DNA of 64,000 nt from assembly GCA_945861275.1 (NCBI GenBank), contig CAMATZ010000025.1:1-64000 (forward strand), in the 5' to 3' direction. The position numbers and the translations under genes are program-made. The stretch comes from Bordetella parapertussis (GTDB lineage Bacteria; Pseudomonadota; Gammaproteobacteria; Burkholderiales; SG8-41). The notes under the pieces are model-generated. The model did not search any database. It saw only the letters and a program-made list of their open reading frames with translations, and was not told the DNA's origin. Below, piece by piece: positions 10,477 to 19,112 of this stretch; within the stretch, counting starts at the first letter, position 1; every line of letters starts with the position of its first letter.

Positions 10477-11460
10477 GTGAATAGTCAGATTATGCTGCGA
10501 ACGAAATTTCAGGCAGGCCTCATCAAACGCTTCATCCTTTTGACCGTGCTGCTGTCCACCGCCACGGTATTCGCCGCGCTGGCGGCGCACCACTGGTTTG
10601 CCGAGCTCTTCAGCCATTTCACACCGCATTATTTTGTGTTTTCGTCCATCTGTCTGCTGGGACTGGTGCTGTTGCGCGCGTGGCGCTGGGCGGCGCTGGC
10701 CTGTGCGCTGGTATTTTGGAATGGTTATCCCGTCGCGCGCGCCCTGCTGCAAGACGCTGCACAGCCCACTGCGGCGTCGCGACAGTTCACGGTGTTTCAT
10801 TTCAATGTGGGTCTGAATCACGAGCAGCCGGGGCGCATCGTGTCGTATCTGCAACGGCGCGCAAAACAAATCGACGTGGTGGTGCTGCTCGAAACCAGTA
10901 CTCAGTTCGATGTTGTGCTCGATGACATAAAAGAATTATTTCCGCATCAAATCAAGCACTTGGAAGATTCTCCGTTCGGCATCGCGTTGGCGAGCAAACA
11001 CCCGATTGATTTCGGCGCGATTTCGCAGGAGCCGTCACGGCAGTTCCCGCACATCGAAGCCACCATCAAACTGCCGGGGCGCGACATACCGCTGGCGTTG
11101 TATGCGCTGCACGCACCGCCGCCGATTTCGGGAGAAATGGCCGAAGACCGCAATCGCAAACTGGACCATATCGCGCGTAAGGCCGCTGCGCAGGCGCAGG
11201 CTACGCCGGTGGTTGTCGGGGATTTCAACCTCACACCTTGGTCGCCGTATTTTCAGAAATTTATCGCCGACAGCGGCCTGCGCGATGCACGCACGCCGCG
11301 CCGTTTCGATCACACCTGGCCGGTGACCTTCGACAACACCAACATCGGCCTCGCCATCGACCACAGCTTCGCACATCCTTCGCTGCCGTTGGTGAAGCGC
11401 ATCATAGGGCCAGACCTGGGATCGGATCATTTGCCGGTGACGGTTACATTTGGCTATTAG
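10477..11460 (+). CDS. Endonuclease/exonuclease/phosphatase family membrane protein
   Basis: 327 residues from a GTG; an ATG at 10492 is an equally plausible start. About 90 N-terminal residues hold two or three hydrophobic helices. The EEP domain follows: VVLLETS (catalytic Glu), LYALHAPPP, VVGDFNLTPWSP (Asp/Asn pair) and a terminal GSDHLPV (Asp-His pair). The order and spacing match the exonuclease III/DNase I fold as found in membrane-anchored EEP proteins of the YafD type. Whether it cleaves nucleic acid or a phospholipid cannot be told. Confidence 0.87.
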   Translation: MNSQIMLRTKFQAGLIKRFILLTVLLSTATVFAALAAHHWFAELFSHFTPHYFVFSSICLLGLVLLRAWRWAALACALVFWNGYPVARALLQDAAQPTAASRQFTVFHFNVGLNHEQPGRIVSYLQRRAKQIDVVVLLETSTQFDVVLDDIKELFPHQIKHLEDSPFGIALASKHPIDFGAISQEPSRQFPHIEATIKLPGRDIPLALYALHAPPPISGEMAEDRNRKLDHIARKAAAQAQATPVVVGDFNLTPWSPYFQKFIADSGLRDARTPRRFDHTWPVTFDNTNIGLAIDHSFAHPSLPLVKRIIGPDLGSDHLPVTVTFGY

Positions 11461-11492
11461 AAAAGCGTTTTAGGATTTAAGGAATCACGGCA

Positions 11493-12377
11493 ATGCAAAT
11501 CGGATTCATCGGCCTCGGCGCCATGGGCGCCATTATCGTGCAGCGCTTGATGGCGGCGGGCCACAAGGTTACCGGCTGGAACCGCTCGCGCGCCAAGGCC
11601 GAAGCGCTGATCAAAGCCGGCCTGCGCTGGGCTGCTACGCCGCGTGAAGTTGCCGCGCAATCGGAGTTTGTATTTTCCATCGTCACCGACGCCGATGCGG
11701 TCAAAGCGGTGGCGCTCGGTGCGGATGGGATTGTCGCGGGCATGAAAGCAGACAGCATCTATCTCGACATGAGCACCATCGCACCGGAATCCAGCCGTGC
11801 CATTGCGGCTGAATTCGCAAAAGCCGGACTCACCATGCTCGATGCGCCGATCTCCGGCAGCCCGGTGACGCTGCTGCAGGGCAACGCCTCAACCATGGTG
11901 GGTGGCGACAAAGCCGCTTACCAGCGTGTGCTGCCGGTGCTGCTCGCCATCGGCCCAAAATCGACTTACATCGGCGGCAATGGCCTCGCCGTGCAGATGA
12001 AACTTTCGGTAAACGCGCTGTTGATGGTGCAGGTGATCGCGTTTGGCGAGGCCGTTGCCCTCGCGGAAAAAGGCGGCGTGTCGCGCGAGATCGCCGTTGA
12101 TGCCATATTGAAAAGTGTCGCCGCCTCGCCCGTGCTGGGTTATCGCGGGCCGTTTATTCTTGAGGGTAAAATGCCCGCCGTGCCGCTGGCGGACGTGACG
12201 CTGCAGCAAAAAGACATGCTGCTGGTACTGGAACAAGGGCGCAAGCTGGGGTCGCCCACGCCGCTCGCGGCCGCCGCCAATGAAATGATGAACGCCTGCC
12301 GCGGCCTTGGGCTGGGTCATCATGATTTTGTGATTGCTCACGAAGCCTATCGCCGTCTCGGAGGACAGTCGAAATGA
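11493..12377 (+). CDS. NAD(P)-dependent beta-hydroxyacid dehydrogenase (3-hydroxyisobutyrate dehydrogenase family)
   Basis: 294 residues, the usual size. The Rossmann motif GLGAMG lies at residues 7-12, the substrate-binding DAPISGSPVTLLQGN motif at about 118-131, and the catalytic Lys is K170 (QMKLSVNALL). It oxidises a small 3-hydroxy acid such as 3-hydroxyisobutyrate, tartronate semialdehyde or a related compound. An AAGGAA site precedes the ATG. The stop overlaps the ATG of the following cupin gene (ATGA), so the two are co-translated and probably serve one pathway. Confidence 0.92.
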   Translation: MQIGFIGLGAMGAIIVQRLMAAGHKVTGWNRSRAKAEALIKAGLRWAATPREVAAQSEFVFSIVTDADAVKAVALGADGIVAGMKADSIYLDMSTIAPESSRAIAAEFAKAGLTMLDAPISGSPVTLLQGNASTMVGGDKAAYQRVLPVLLAIGPKSTYIGGNGLAVQMKLSVNALLMVQVIAFGEAVALAEKGGVSREIAVDAILKSVAASPVLGYRGPFILEGKMPAVPLADVTLQQKDMLLVLEQGRKLGSPTPLAAAANEMMNACRGLGLGHHDFVIAHEAYRRLGGQSK

Positions 12378-12808
12378 AACCCGATCAATACACCACGCTC
12401 AAGCCGTATAAAACCAGCCTTAAAGACACGCCCAAAGTAGGCGGCCTGCAGGAGAAAGACGGCTGGGTCAACATGCAGGTGCAGTTCCTGATCAATCAGA
12501 AAACCTGCAATTCCGACAAGCTGTTGGTGGGCTGGACAGTACTACCGCCCGGCGCGCAACACGATCAGCACCGGCACTTTAACTGCGACGAATTCTGGAT
12601 TGTGATTAAAGGCCAGGGTGTGATGTACGGCGAAAACGGCGAGGAAATTTTCTCGTGCGAGGGCGATGTGGTGTTCACCCCGCGCGGGCATTGGCATGGT
12701 TTCAAAAATAATTCAACCGCAGATGTGGTTCTCGCCTGGGGCTGGAGCGGCGCGGGATCGCTGGAGGCCGCCGGGTATGAATCTGTTGAGGGTGGAAGAA
12801 CGCACTGA
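12374..12808 (+). CDS. Cupin domain protein
   Basis: 144 residues forming one cupin barrel. The first metal motif is visible as HDQHRHFNCDEFWIVIKG and the second as RGHWHGFKNN, giving the three-His-one-Glu type of site. It is coupled through ATGA to the hydroxyacid dehydrogenase gene, so it may be an isomerase, epimerase or dioxygenase of the same compound or a small-molecule sensor. The substrate is not predictable. Confidence 0.88.
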   Translation: MKPDQYTTLKPYKTSLKDTPKVGGLQEKDGWVNMQVQFLINQKTCNSDKLLVGWTVLPPGAQHDQHRHFNCDEFWIVIKGQGVMYGENGEEIFSCEGDVVFTPRGHWHGFKNNSTADVVLAWGWSGAGSLEAAGYESVEGGRTH

Positions 12809-12906
12809 ATAACAATTCCCGCCGCAGGTTTACGCAGGCTGGCTTTCGCAACCGGGGATACTGGTTTTGCGTTTACTTATGAAAATCCGCGTTGAAAAAC
12901 GCTGGA

Positions 12907-15717
12907 TTAATTAGCCGGTTTAGACAGGAATCGCTTGGAGTACCAGATACTAAAAGGGTCCGGCTGCAGATACAACGCCGCCTTGTGTGCCTCGTGATTA
13001 AGCGCTTTGGCCAGCAGGTAATACTGGTAGCCGTCCTGATAGTCGAGTGAATTTTTTCTGCGCGACAGGACGTAATCCAAAGCGTCGGTTTCTGCCCGTT
13101 TGAAATCACGGTTAATCAGCAGATATCTTATGTACGCAATTTTAAAATCGTCTGTCTTTGTTATTTCACCGCTTGTGTTTTTGATGATGGTTTGTTCAAG
13201 GGGGCTGCTGTGAAGCAGCACCGTCGGCAGAAATTTATGATTATTCATAACCAGGTTGTCGGCCAGTATGTCCAGGTAAATAAACTTGCTTGTGCTGCTG
13301 TCCCTGAACGCGGGCACCCATAACGCGGTGAGCGCCTCGTCATACGTGAAATATTGAGCGGTATCCTGCATGGTTTTTTCGGAAAAAATGTTTTTGATGT
13401 ACTGACTATCCAGATAAGCAAGCTTTCTTCGCTCTGTGTTAAGCAAATGCGCGTGCAAACCGGTGTACTGACTGACCTGACTGACGTCGGGTGAGATGCG
13501 CTGGGGAAAGTTATCCGTTAACGGCGCCGTATTGCTGGTAAGCCGCTTTAAGACTGTGCTGTCGGCAAGGAAGGTTGCACCCAGTTGACCGGGTGCCTCA
13601 AATCCGATACTGGCGAGATCGTCTTTAATGACGGAATTCCAGCCCGCCCTGAATTCACTGTCGGTGAGCGCTTTTAGACCACCCTTGGTGCCGACAAGCA
13701 TGAAATTCAACCCCGCGCCATTCCACAAACTGCAGTCACCAAAAACATCGCAAAACGCCCTGATGATCGCCAAAGCATCCGCGTCGTAAAGATCGTGGCC
13801 GGGCAGCCAGTAGGTGACCATTCCGCGGTCATTGAGCTTGTCATGGATGAGCTGAAAATATTCCCTCGAATAAAGATTGGTGACACCCGCATGTTTGGGT
13901 GGCGGCGGTTCCGCGGTAATCAAGTCATACTGGTTACGCGTGGTTTGTAAAAAAAACCGGCCGTCTTCAATGTAAGCACGTGTGCGTTTATCCTTCAGTG
14001 GATGCATGCCGGTTGCGTCATGAATAACAGGGCTTAATTCCAGCACCTCCTTGGACAAGTCAACCACATCAAATTTTTCGACTGTGTCCAGTCTGATGAC
14101 TGCTTCCGCGGTATTGCCAACGCCATAACTGATCTGCAGCACGGAGCGGATATTTTTGTGCACCAAATAGGGGAAGTACGCATACAATTTCATGTAGCGG
14201 CTGGCCGATGTAGTGGTGCCGGACATGGAATGGTTGTTGGTCAGCAGCGTAAAACGCAGGGGTTTCCCAAAACTGTCGAATCTGAAATAGCCCAGAGTTT
14301 CATTCAGGCCTTCATGCATTTTTACAAGCTTCCACCCCGGCATGAAATTTTTTGCAACGCTGTGATACGTTCTTTCAACCGTCCCGCTGATCAGCGCAAA
14401 GGTAAGCGCGAACAGTGACAAAGCGCCCGTGAGGTATAGGCCTCTGCGCAACACGGTATGTTTCAGCGCGTAGAGGTAGAAAAATAACCCTGTGAACACG
14501 TAGGCGGCGGATAAAACTATTATCGATTTTTCAACGCCCAGTTTTGGCAACAGCACAAATGTAGCGAGCCCCGATCCCAGCGCTGCGCCCAGTGTATTGA
14601 TAAACGTTAAGGCGCCTGAAGAAAGTGTAATACCGGAATTTTGCCGAAATAACATTTCCCCATACAGCGGAAACAGCATCCCGGATATCACGGATGTAGG
14701 CAGGATTAGCAGTGATGCCGCCAGTATGAATCCGCTGAATGAAAAAGTGATTGCATCAAAGTAGGCATCAAAAAGCACGCTGAACAGATAAAACGCAATT
14801 AGGGTAAAGAAGGCCGCGGCCAGGGGTAAAACAATTTGCAGTTTGATCAGCAGGTCTGACTGCGGTTTAACGCGTGCGATGATCAGTCCGCCTGCGCCGA
14901 TGCCACACAGCACCATCGCCAGCATGATGGCAAAGGTCGTGCTATTGCCATCGTGCGACAACAGCAAATATCGAAACCAGATGATCTCGAGTGCCAGTAG
15001 CGTAAAGCCGACCATGAAGGGTGGCAGCAGGTATTTTGCGGCACCCGCCGTTAATTTTTTTTGCAGCTCCGATCCGATCCCGGCGATGCGCGATTGACTG
15101 TTTTCGAAATTTCTCAGTACCAGCAGAGCAGCAGTAAAGTTTAATAAACACGCAGTGAGTGCGGATCCTGTAATGCCAAGGTGCTTTACCAATAGCAGCT
15201 CGGTTAGCACCACACCCAGCAGCGCACCGATGGTGTTCCAGCCATAGAGCCGGCCGAGGGAAGATGAAAAGGAGTCGCCTTGTTGGTGTATCAGTTTTTG
15301 CAGCACCGGAAGCGTGGTTCCCATGGCGACTGCCGGAACCAGCAGAATGCAAAAAGCTATGAAAAATCGGCTGATATTGAGAAAGCCGGATTGATCCAGC
15401 AGCGCGCCCAGTGCCATGGCGATTACGGTCGAGAGCTTGGGCATGAAATAGACCACGGCAACGCCGGACAGGCCTATGGCCAGCTCAATGGCTATATAAA
15501 AACGATACGGGTTTTTTATTTTGTAGCCCCGCGCCGCCATAATGGCGTTGCCCAGGGCCAGTCCGCACATAAATGCCGTCAGTACCGCGGCGGCGCTCCA
15601 CACCGATGACCCCAGAACCAGGCTCGCGACACGAAACCAGATGGTTTCAAATACCAGTGCGGAAAAACCAGACAGAAAAAATACAAAACAGATGAGCTTG
15701 GTTTTATCGTTTGTCAT
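12907..15717 (-). CDS. Membrane spermidine-synthase-like protein (fused multi-helix transporter-like and aminopropyltransferase-like domains)
   Basis: 936 residues. The first about 440 carry roughly a dozen hydrophobic helices starting with FFLSGFSALVFETIWFR, the hallmark of the membrane 'spermidine synthase' superfamily. Then comes a Rossmann methyltransferase-like domain (SYGVGNTAEAV at the nucleotide loop, DVVDLSKEVLEL, and ITAEPPPPKHAG in place of the usual active-site Asp region), followed by a C-terminal helical extension. True polyamine synthesis is doubtful, and the family is largely uncharacterised. The gene is visibly more AT-rich than its neighbours (frequent AAA, TTT, GAT codons), suggesting horizontal acquisition. 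Confidence 0.85.
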   Translation of the reverse strand: MTNDKTKLICFVFFLSGFSALVFETIWFRVASLVLGSSVWSAAAVLTAFMCGLALGNAIMAARGYKIKNPYRFYIAIELAIGLSGVAVVYFMPKLSTVIAMALGALLDQSGFLNISRFFIAFCILLVPAVAMGTTLPVLQKLIHQQGDSFSSSLGRLYGWNTIGALLGVVLTELLLVKHLGITGSALTACLLNFTAALLVLRNFENSQSRIAGIGSELQKKLTAGAAKYLLPPFMVGFTLLALEIIWFRYLLLSHDGNSTTFAIMLAMVLCGIGAGGLIIARVKPQSDLLIKLQIVLPLAAAFFTLIAFYLFSVLFDAYFDAITFSFSGFILAASLLILPTSVISGMLFPLYGEMLFRQNSGITLSSGALTFINTLGAALGSGLATFVLLPKLGVEKSIIVLSAAYVFTGLFFYLYALKHTVLRRGLYLTGALSLFALTFALISGTVERTYHSVAKNFMPGWKLVKMHEGLNETLGYFRFDSFGKPLRFTLLTNNHSMSGTTTSASRYMKLYAYFPYLVHKNIRSVLQISYGVGNTAEAVIRLDTVEKFDVVDLSKEVLELSPVIHDATGMHPLKDKRTRAYIEDGRFFLQTTRNQYDLITAEPPPPKHAGVTNLYSREYFQLIHDKLNDRGMVTYWLPGHDLYDADALAIIRAFCDVFGDCSLWNGAGLNFMLVGTKGGLKALTDSEFRAGWNSVIKDDLASIGFEAPGQLGATFLADSTVLKRLTSNTAPLTDNFPQRISPDVSQVSQYTGLHAHLLNTERRKLAYLDSQYIKNIFSEKTMQDTAQYFTYDEALTALWVPAFRDSSTSKFIYLDILADNLVMNNHKFLPTVLLHSSPLEQTIIKNTSGEITKTDDFKIAYIRYLLINRDFKRAETDALDYVLSRRKNSLDYQDGYQYYLLAKALNHEAHKAALYLQPDPFSIWYSKRFLSKPAN

Positions 15718-15814
15718 AAGGTGAGTAACCTTGATCCTCGCGGCCGTTCAGGCGAGAAAACAGCGGTACATGCTAACATGACGGATCAAAACCTTTTCCG
15801 GCGCATACGCCATC

Positions 15815-17008
15815 ATGCATCCCCCTGCACGCCCGCTTACGGGTATCAAGGTCATTGAGTTTTGTCAGGTGCTGGCCGGCCCGTTCTGCGGCTGCCTGCT
15901 TGCCGACATGGGCGCGGAGGTGATCAAAGTCGAGCCGCCCGATGGTGATCTGATGCGCGCGTGGCCACCGATGATGAATGGCTACAGTCAGTATTTTGCC
16001 TCGGTCAATCGCAACAAGCGCTCTGTCGTGCTCGATCTCAAAACGCCGCAAGGGTTAGCCCATGCGCGCAAGCTCGCGCTGTCGGGAGATGTGGTGATTG
16101 AAAATTTTCGTCCCGGCGTGATGGCCAGGTTCGGCCTTGACCATGCGTCGCTGGCGCAGGAGAAACCCACACTGGTGTATTGCTCGATTTCGGCTTTTGG
16201 TCAGAGCGGACCGCGCGCCAAGGAAGGCGGCTTTGACATGACGCTGCAGGCGATGAGCGGCGCCATGAGTGTGACCGGTGACGCCGATGGCCGCCCGGCG
16301 AAATGCGGTATCCCGATCGCGGATTTCACCACCGGTTTGTATGCGGCGTTCTCGGTAGTGGCATCGCTCAACAAAGTCGCGCGCCAGCAGCACGGAGGCG
16401 ATGCTGAGCATCACACGCAGGGCGATTACATTGATGTGTCGATGCTCGGCAGCATGCTGGGCATCGCCAACCTGCAAACCAGTGAATTATTCGGCACCGG
16501 CCGCGATCCGGTGCGCCTCGGCTCGGCGCATCCGATGAATGCGCCTTATGCGGGATTTCGCTGCCGTGATGGCGATATCGCGCTGGCGGCGGGAACCAAT
16601 AAATTATGGAAGGCCGTGTGCGACGGCATTCATCGCGAAGACCTCAGCACGGACGCGCGCTTCGCCACGCCGTCGTTGCGCGCGCAGCACCAGAACGAAT
16701 TGCGCGATCTGCTCGAACAGACATTTGCCAACTTCGATGGCGCGCAATTGCTCAAAATCTTTCGCGATCGCGGCGTGCCCTGCGCACCGATCAATAGCTA
16801 TTCGCAGATACTGGCCGACCCGCAGGTCGAACACATGCAGTGGGTGGCGCCGCTGACACTGCCGGGAAATAACGCAACAGCGGTCGCCAGCAAGACGGTG
16901 ATTTCGCCGCAGCGCGTGTCGGGCCAGGCGTTGGGCGTGTATCGCAATCCCCCTGCGCTGGGCCAGCACACCGCTGAAGTACTCGCAGAATTATACATAA
17001 AATCATGA
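15815..17008 (+). CDS. CaiB/BaiF family (class III) CoA transferase
   Basis: 397 residues, normal for the family. The N-terminus (GIKVIEFCQVLAGPFCGCLLADMGAEVIKVE) and 'NRNKRSVVLDLKTPQG' are signature stretches. D170 in PIADFTTGLYA aligns with the catalytic Asp169 of formyl-CoA transferase. It moves CoA between carboxylic acids in the cytoplasm. The next gene, 33 bp downstream on the same strand, is a quinone oxidoreductase-like enzyme, so a small catabolic operon is likely. The actual acid is unknown. Confidence 0.93.
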   Translation: MHPPARPLTGIKVIEFCQVLAGPFCGCLLADMGAEVIKVEPPDGDLMRAWPPMMNGYSQYFASVNRNKRSVVLDLKTPQGLAHARKLALSGDVVIENFRPGVMARFGLDHASLAQEKPTLVYCSISAFGQSGPRAKEGGFDMTLQAMSGAMSVTGDADGRPAKCGIPIADFTTGLYAAFSVVASLNKVARQQHGGDAEHHTQGDYIDVSMLGSMLGIANLQTSELFGTGRDPVRLGSAHPMNAPYAGFRCRDGDIALAAGTNKLWKAVCDGIHREDLSTDARFATPSLRAQHQNELRDLLEQTFANFDGAQLLKIFRDRGVPCAPINSYSQILADPQVEHMQWVAPLTLPGNNATAVASKTVISPQRVSGQALGVYRNPPALGQHTAEVLAELYIKS

Positions 17009-17041
17009 GCTTGCATCACAAAAAGGCGTAACAAGGAAACC

Positions 17042-18010
17042 ATGAAAGTCATTACTATCAGCAAACCGGGCGGGCCTGACGTGCTCACGCCCGCGCAACG
17101 CCCGGCGCCCACGCCCGCGGCCGGTGAAGTACTGATCAAAGTCGCCGCCACTGGGGTAAACGGCCCGGACATGATGCAGCGCAAAGGACTTTACCCGGCG
17201 CCAGCGGGCGCCTCCGATTTGCTGGGTCTTGAAATCTCCGGCGAAGTAGCAGCGCTCGGCGATGGTGTTACGCGCTGGAAAATCGGCGACAAACTGTGCG
17301 GGCTGACCAACGGCGGCGGCTACGCCGAATATTGCGTGATCGATGCCAGCCATTGCCTGCCAATCCCGAAAGGCGTTTCGCTGGTTGACGCAGCCGGATT
17401 GCCCGAAACCTATTTCACGGTGTGGAGCAACGTATTTATCGGCGCACAACTGCAGGCAGGCGAAACCTTCTTGGTACACGGTGGCGCGGGCGGCATCGGC
17501 ACCACCTGCATACAACTCGGAAAAGCCTTCGGCGCCAAAGTCATCACTACCGACAGCCCCGCTGCACGCTGCCAGCTTTGCCGCGATCTGGGCGCCGATC
17601 GCGTGATTGATTACACACAGGAGGATTTCGTGGAGGTGGTGCGCAGCGAAGGCGGCGCCAATGTGATACTCGACATTGTGGGCGGCCCCAATATTGAAAA
17701 AAATATCAAGGCCGCCGCAGCCGATGCACGGATTATTCAGCTTGCGTTTGCCGCCGGTTCCAAGGTGGAAATCAATCTGATGCCGGTCATGTTAAAGCGC
17801 CTGATTTACACCGGTTCCACGTTGCGCACGCGGTCGGCGGCTTTCAAAGCTCGCGTCGCGCGGGAACTCGAAGCCCAGGTCTGGCCGCTGATTGAAGCGG
17901 GGAAAATCCGCGTGGTCACCGGTAGCACTTTTGCACTGGCCGATGCGGCAAAAGCGCACGCCATGATGGAATCTGCCGCGCACACCGGCAAGATTTTACT
18001 GACGGTTTGA
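17042..18010 (+). CDS. NAD(P)H:quinone oxidoreductase-like MDR enzyme (PIG3/QOR type)
   Basis: 322 residues, medium-chain dehydrogenase fold without structural zinc cysteines. Visible motifs are TGVNGPDMMQRKGLYP near the N-terminus, the nucleotide loop VHGGAGGIGTTCIQLGKAFGAKVI, and LGADRVIDYTQEDF. The layout resembles the PIG3-type quinone reductases. AAGGAAA precedes the ATG. It probably forms an operon with the upstream CoA transferase and ends 4 bp before the stop of the convergent HD-domain gene. Confidence 0.92.
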   Translation: MKVITISKPGGPDVLTPAQRPAPTPAAGEVLIKVAATGVNGPDMMQRKGLYPAPAGASDLLGLEISGEVAALGDGVTRWKIGDKLCGLTNGGGYAEYCVIDASHCLPIPKGVSLVDAAGLPETYFTVWSNVFIGAQLQAGETFLVHGGAGGIGTTCIQLGKAFGAKVITTDSPAARCQLCRDLGADRVIDYTQEDFVEVVRSEGGANVILDIVGGPNIEKNIKAAAADARIIQLAFAAGSKVEINLMPVMLKRLIYTGSTLRTRSAAFKARVARELEAQVWPLIEAGKIRVVTGSTFALADAAKAHAMMESAAHTGKILLTV

Positions 18011-18014
18011 AGCC

Positions 18015-18974
18015 CTACGCAGCGGCCGGGCTACCGATCAACGTTTCCGGCAGGCTGCGGCGCAGCAGCGATATATCGCGCTTTTCGGCAATCTGCCGTG
18101 CGTGACTGAAATTCTTTTCAAGTTCTTCAAAGTAAATGTTGTCGCCGCCGAAGTGCTGTTCGAGATAAATACTGTAGTTGCCCAGATCTTTGGCAAGGCG
18201 TTTTGTCGCGCCCGCGTAAAACCCCGGCGTCTTGTAGATCAGGTCAGACGCCGAAGCGAAGACTACGATTTCCCGGCCGTCGCTGTCGCGCTTGCGCACT
18301 ATGCCGCCCAGCACGAATTCCGGGTACAGCCGGCGATGGCATTTTTCGAGGTAACAACGATCCGCCATCTGCGCCAGTATGTCGGCGCTGCCCAACATGC
18401 TGCCCACCAATTGGTATTCCGGCGCCACGAGTATGCGATTGATCGGAGTCTCGTAGCCGGTGTAATGCAGCATTTGCGCCGCCTGGTGCGCTTCGTCATG
18501 CATCCCCAAAGCGTGCAGATAGGATTCCACATACGCCGCCCCGCGCCCCACATGCGACACCGTGTATTCCGCGCCATGCTTATGCCGCGTATCGTGAACG
18601 CTGCGGATATAACCAGCATCGTGGTATAAGGCAGCGATAATTCCCAGCCGGAACATCGTCGCATCCAGCCGCGCGTCGTTGGTGGCACGCTTGCAGCCGT
18701 CCATCATCCGCGCCATTGCCAGCGTGACATCCAGCACGTGTTGTATATCGTGGTATTCGGTATCGCAGGCGTGGTAGCCGTGGCTGTCCCCGCGGTAGAG
18801 GCTCGCTGCGTCCCGAAAAGCGGTTTGCAATACTGTGCCCGGCTGCTCTTTATACAGTGCCGAGTACATGCGATCCACTTCAGCGGCCACCTGTTCGTAA
18901 TCGGTGGTGTTTATTTTGTCGCAAACATCAAATTCGCTGCGGCGATGATTTGGCATACAGTTATTCGCACGCAC
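18015..18974 (-). CDS. HD-domain phosphohydrolase-like protein
   Basis: 319 residues (an ATG at codon 7 is possible). The metal site is visible as YHDIQHV (about 74-80), the H118-D119 doublet in AALYHDAGYIRS, and later HAEYT/HYTG-like histidines, as in HDc proteins related to cyclic-nucleotide phosphodiesterases. No sensor or membrane domain is apparent. A cytoplasmic phosphohydrolase is likely; the substrate cannot be assigned. It is convergent with the quinone oxidoreductase gene and divergent from the large coiled-coil/AsmA gene. Confidence 0.82.
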   Translation of the reverse strand: MRANNCMPNHRRSEFDVCDKINTTDYEQVAAEVDRMYSALYKEQPGTVLQTAFRDAASLYRGDSHGYHACDTEYHDIQHVLDVTLAMARMMDGCKRATNDARLDATMFRLGIIAALYHDAGYIRSVHDTRHKHGAEYTVSHVGRGAAYVESYLHALGMHDEAHQAAQMLHYTGYETPINRILVAPEYQLVGSMLGSADILAQMADRCYLEKCHRRLYPEFVLGGIVRKRDSDGREIVVFASASDLIYKTPGFYAGATKRLAKDLGNYSIYLEQHFGGDNIYFEELEKNFSHARQIAEKRDISLLRRSLPETLIGSPAAA

Positions 18975-19112
18975 CCGGCGGCTGGTTGTAGAATAGTGGT
19001 AAGTTTTTGAAATTTAACTATAATAGTTGTTAAACCGCAATCAAAATCGCGCAGGGTTGCGGCGCCCACCCTGTGCAATGTGGTTTTCATTCCACACCAT
19101 CGAGACTGGCTG

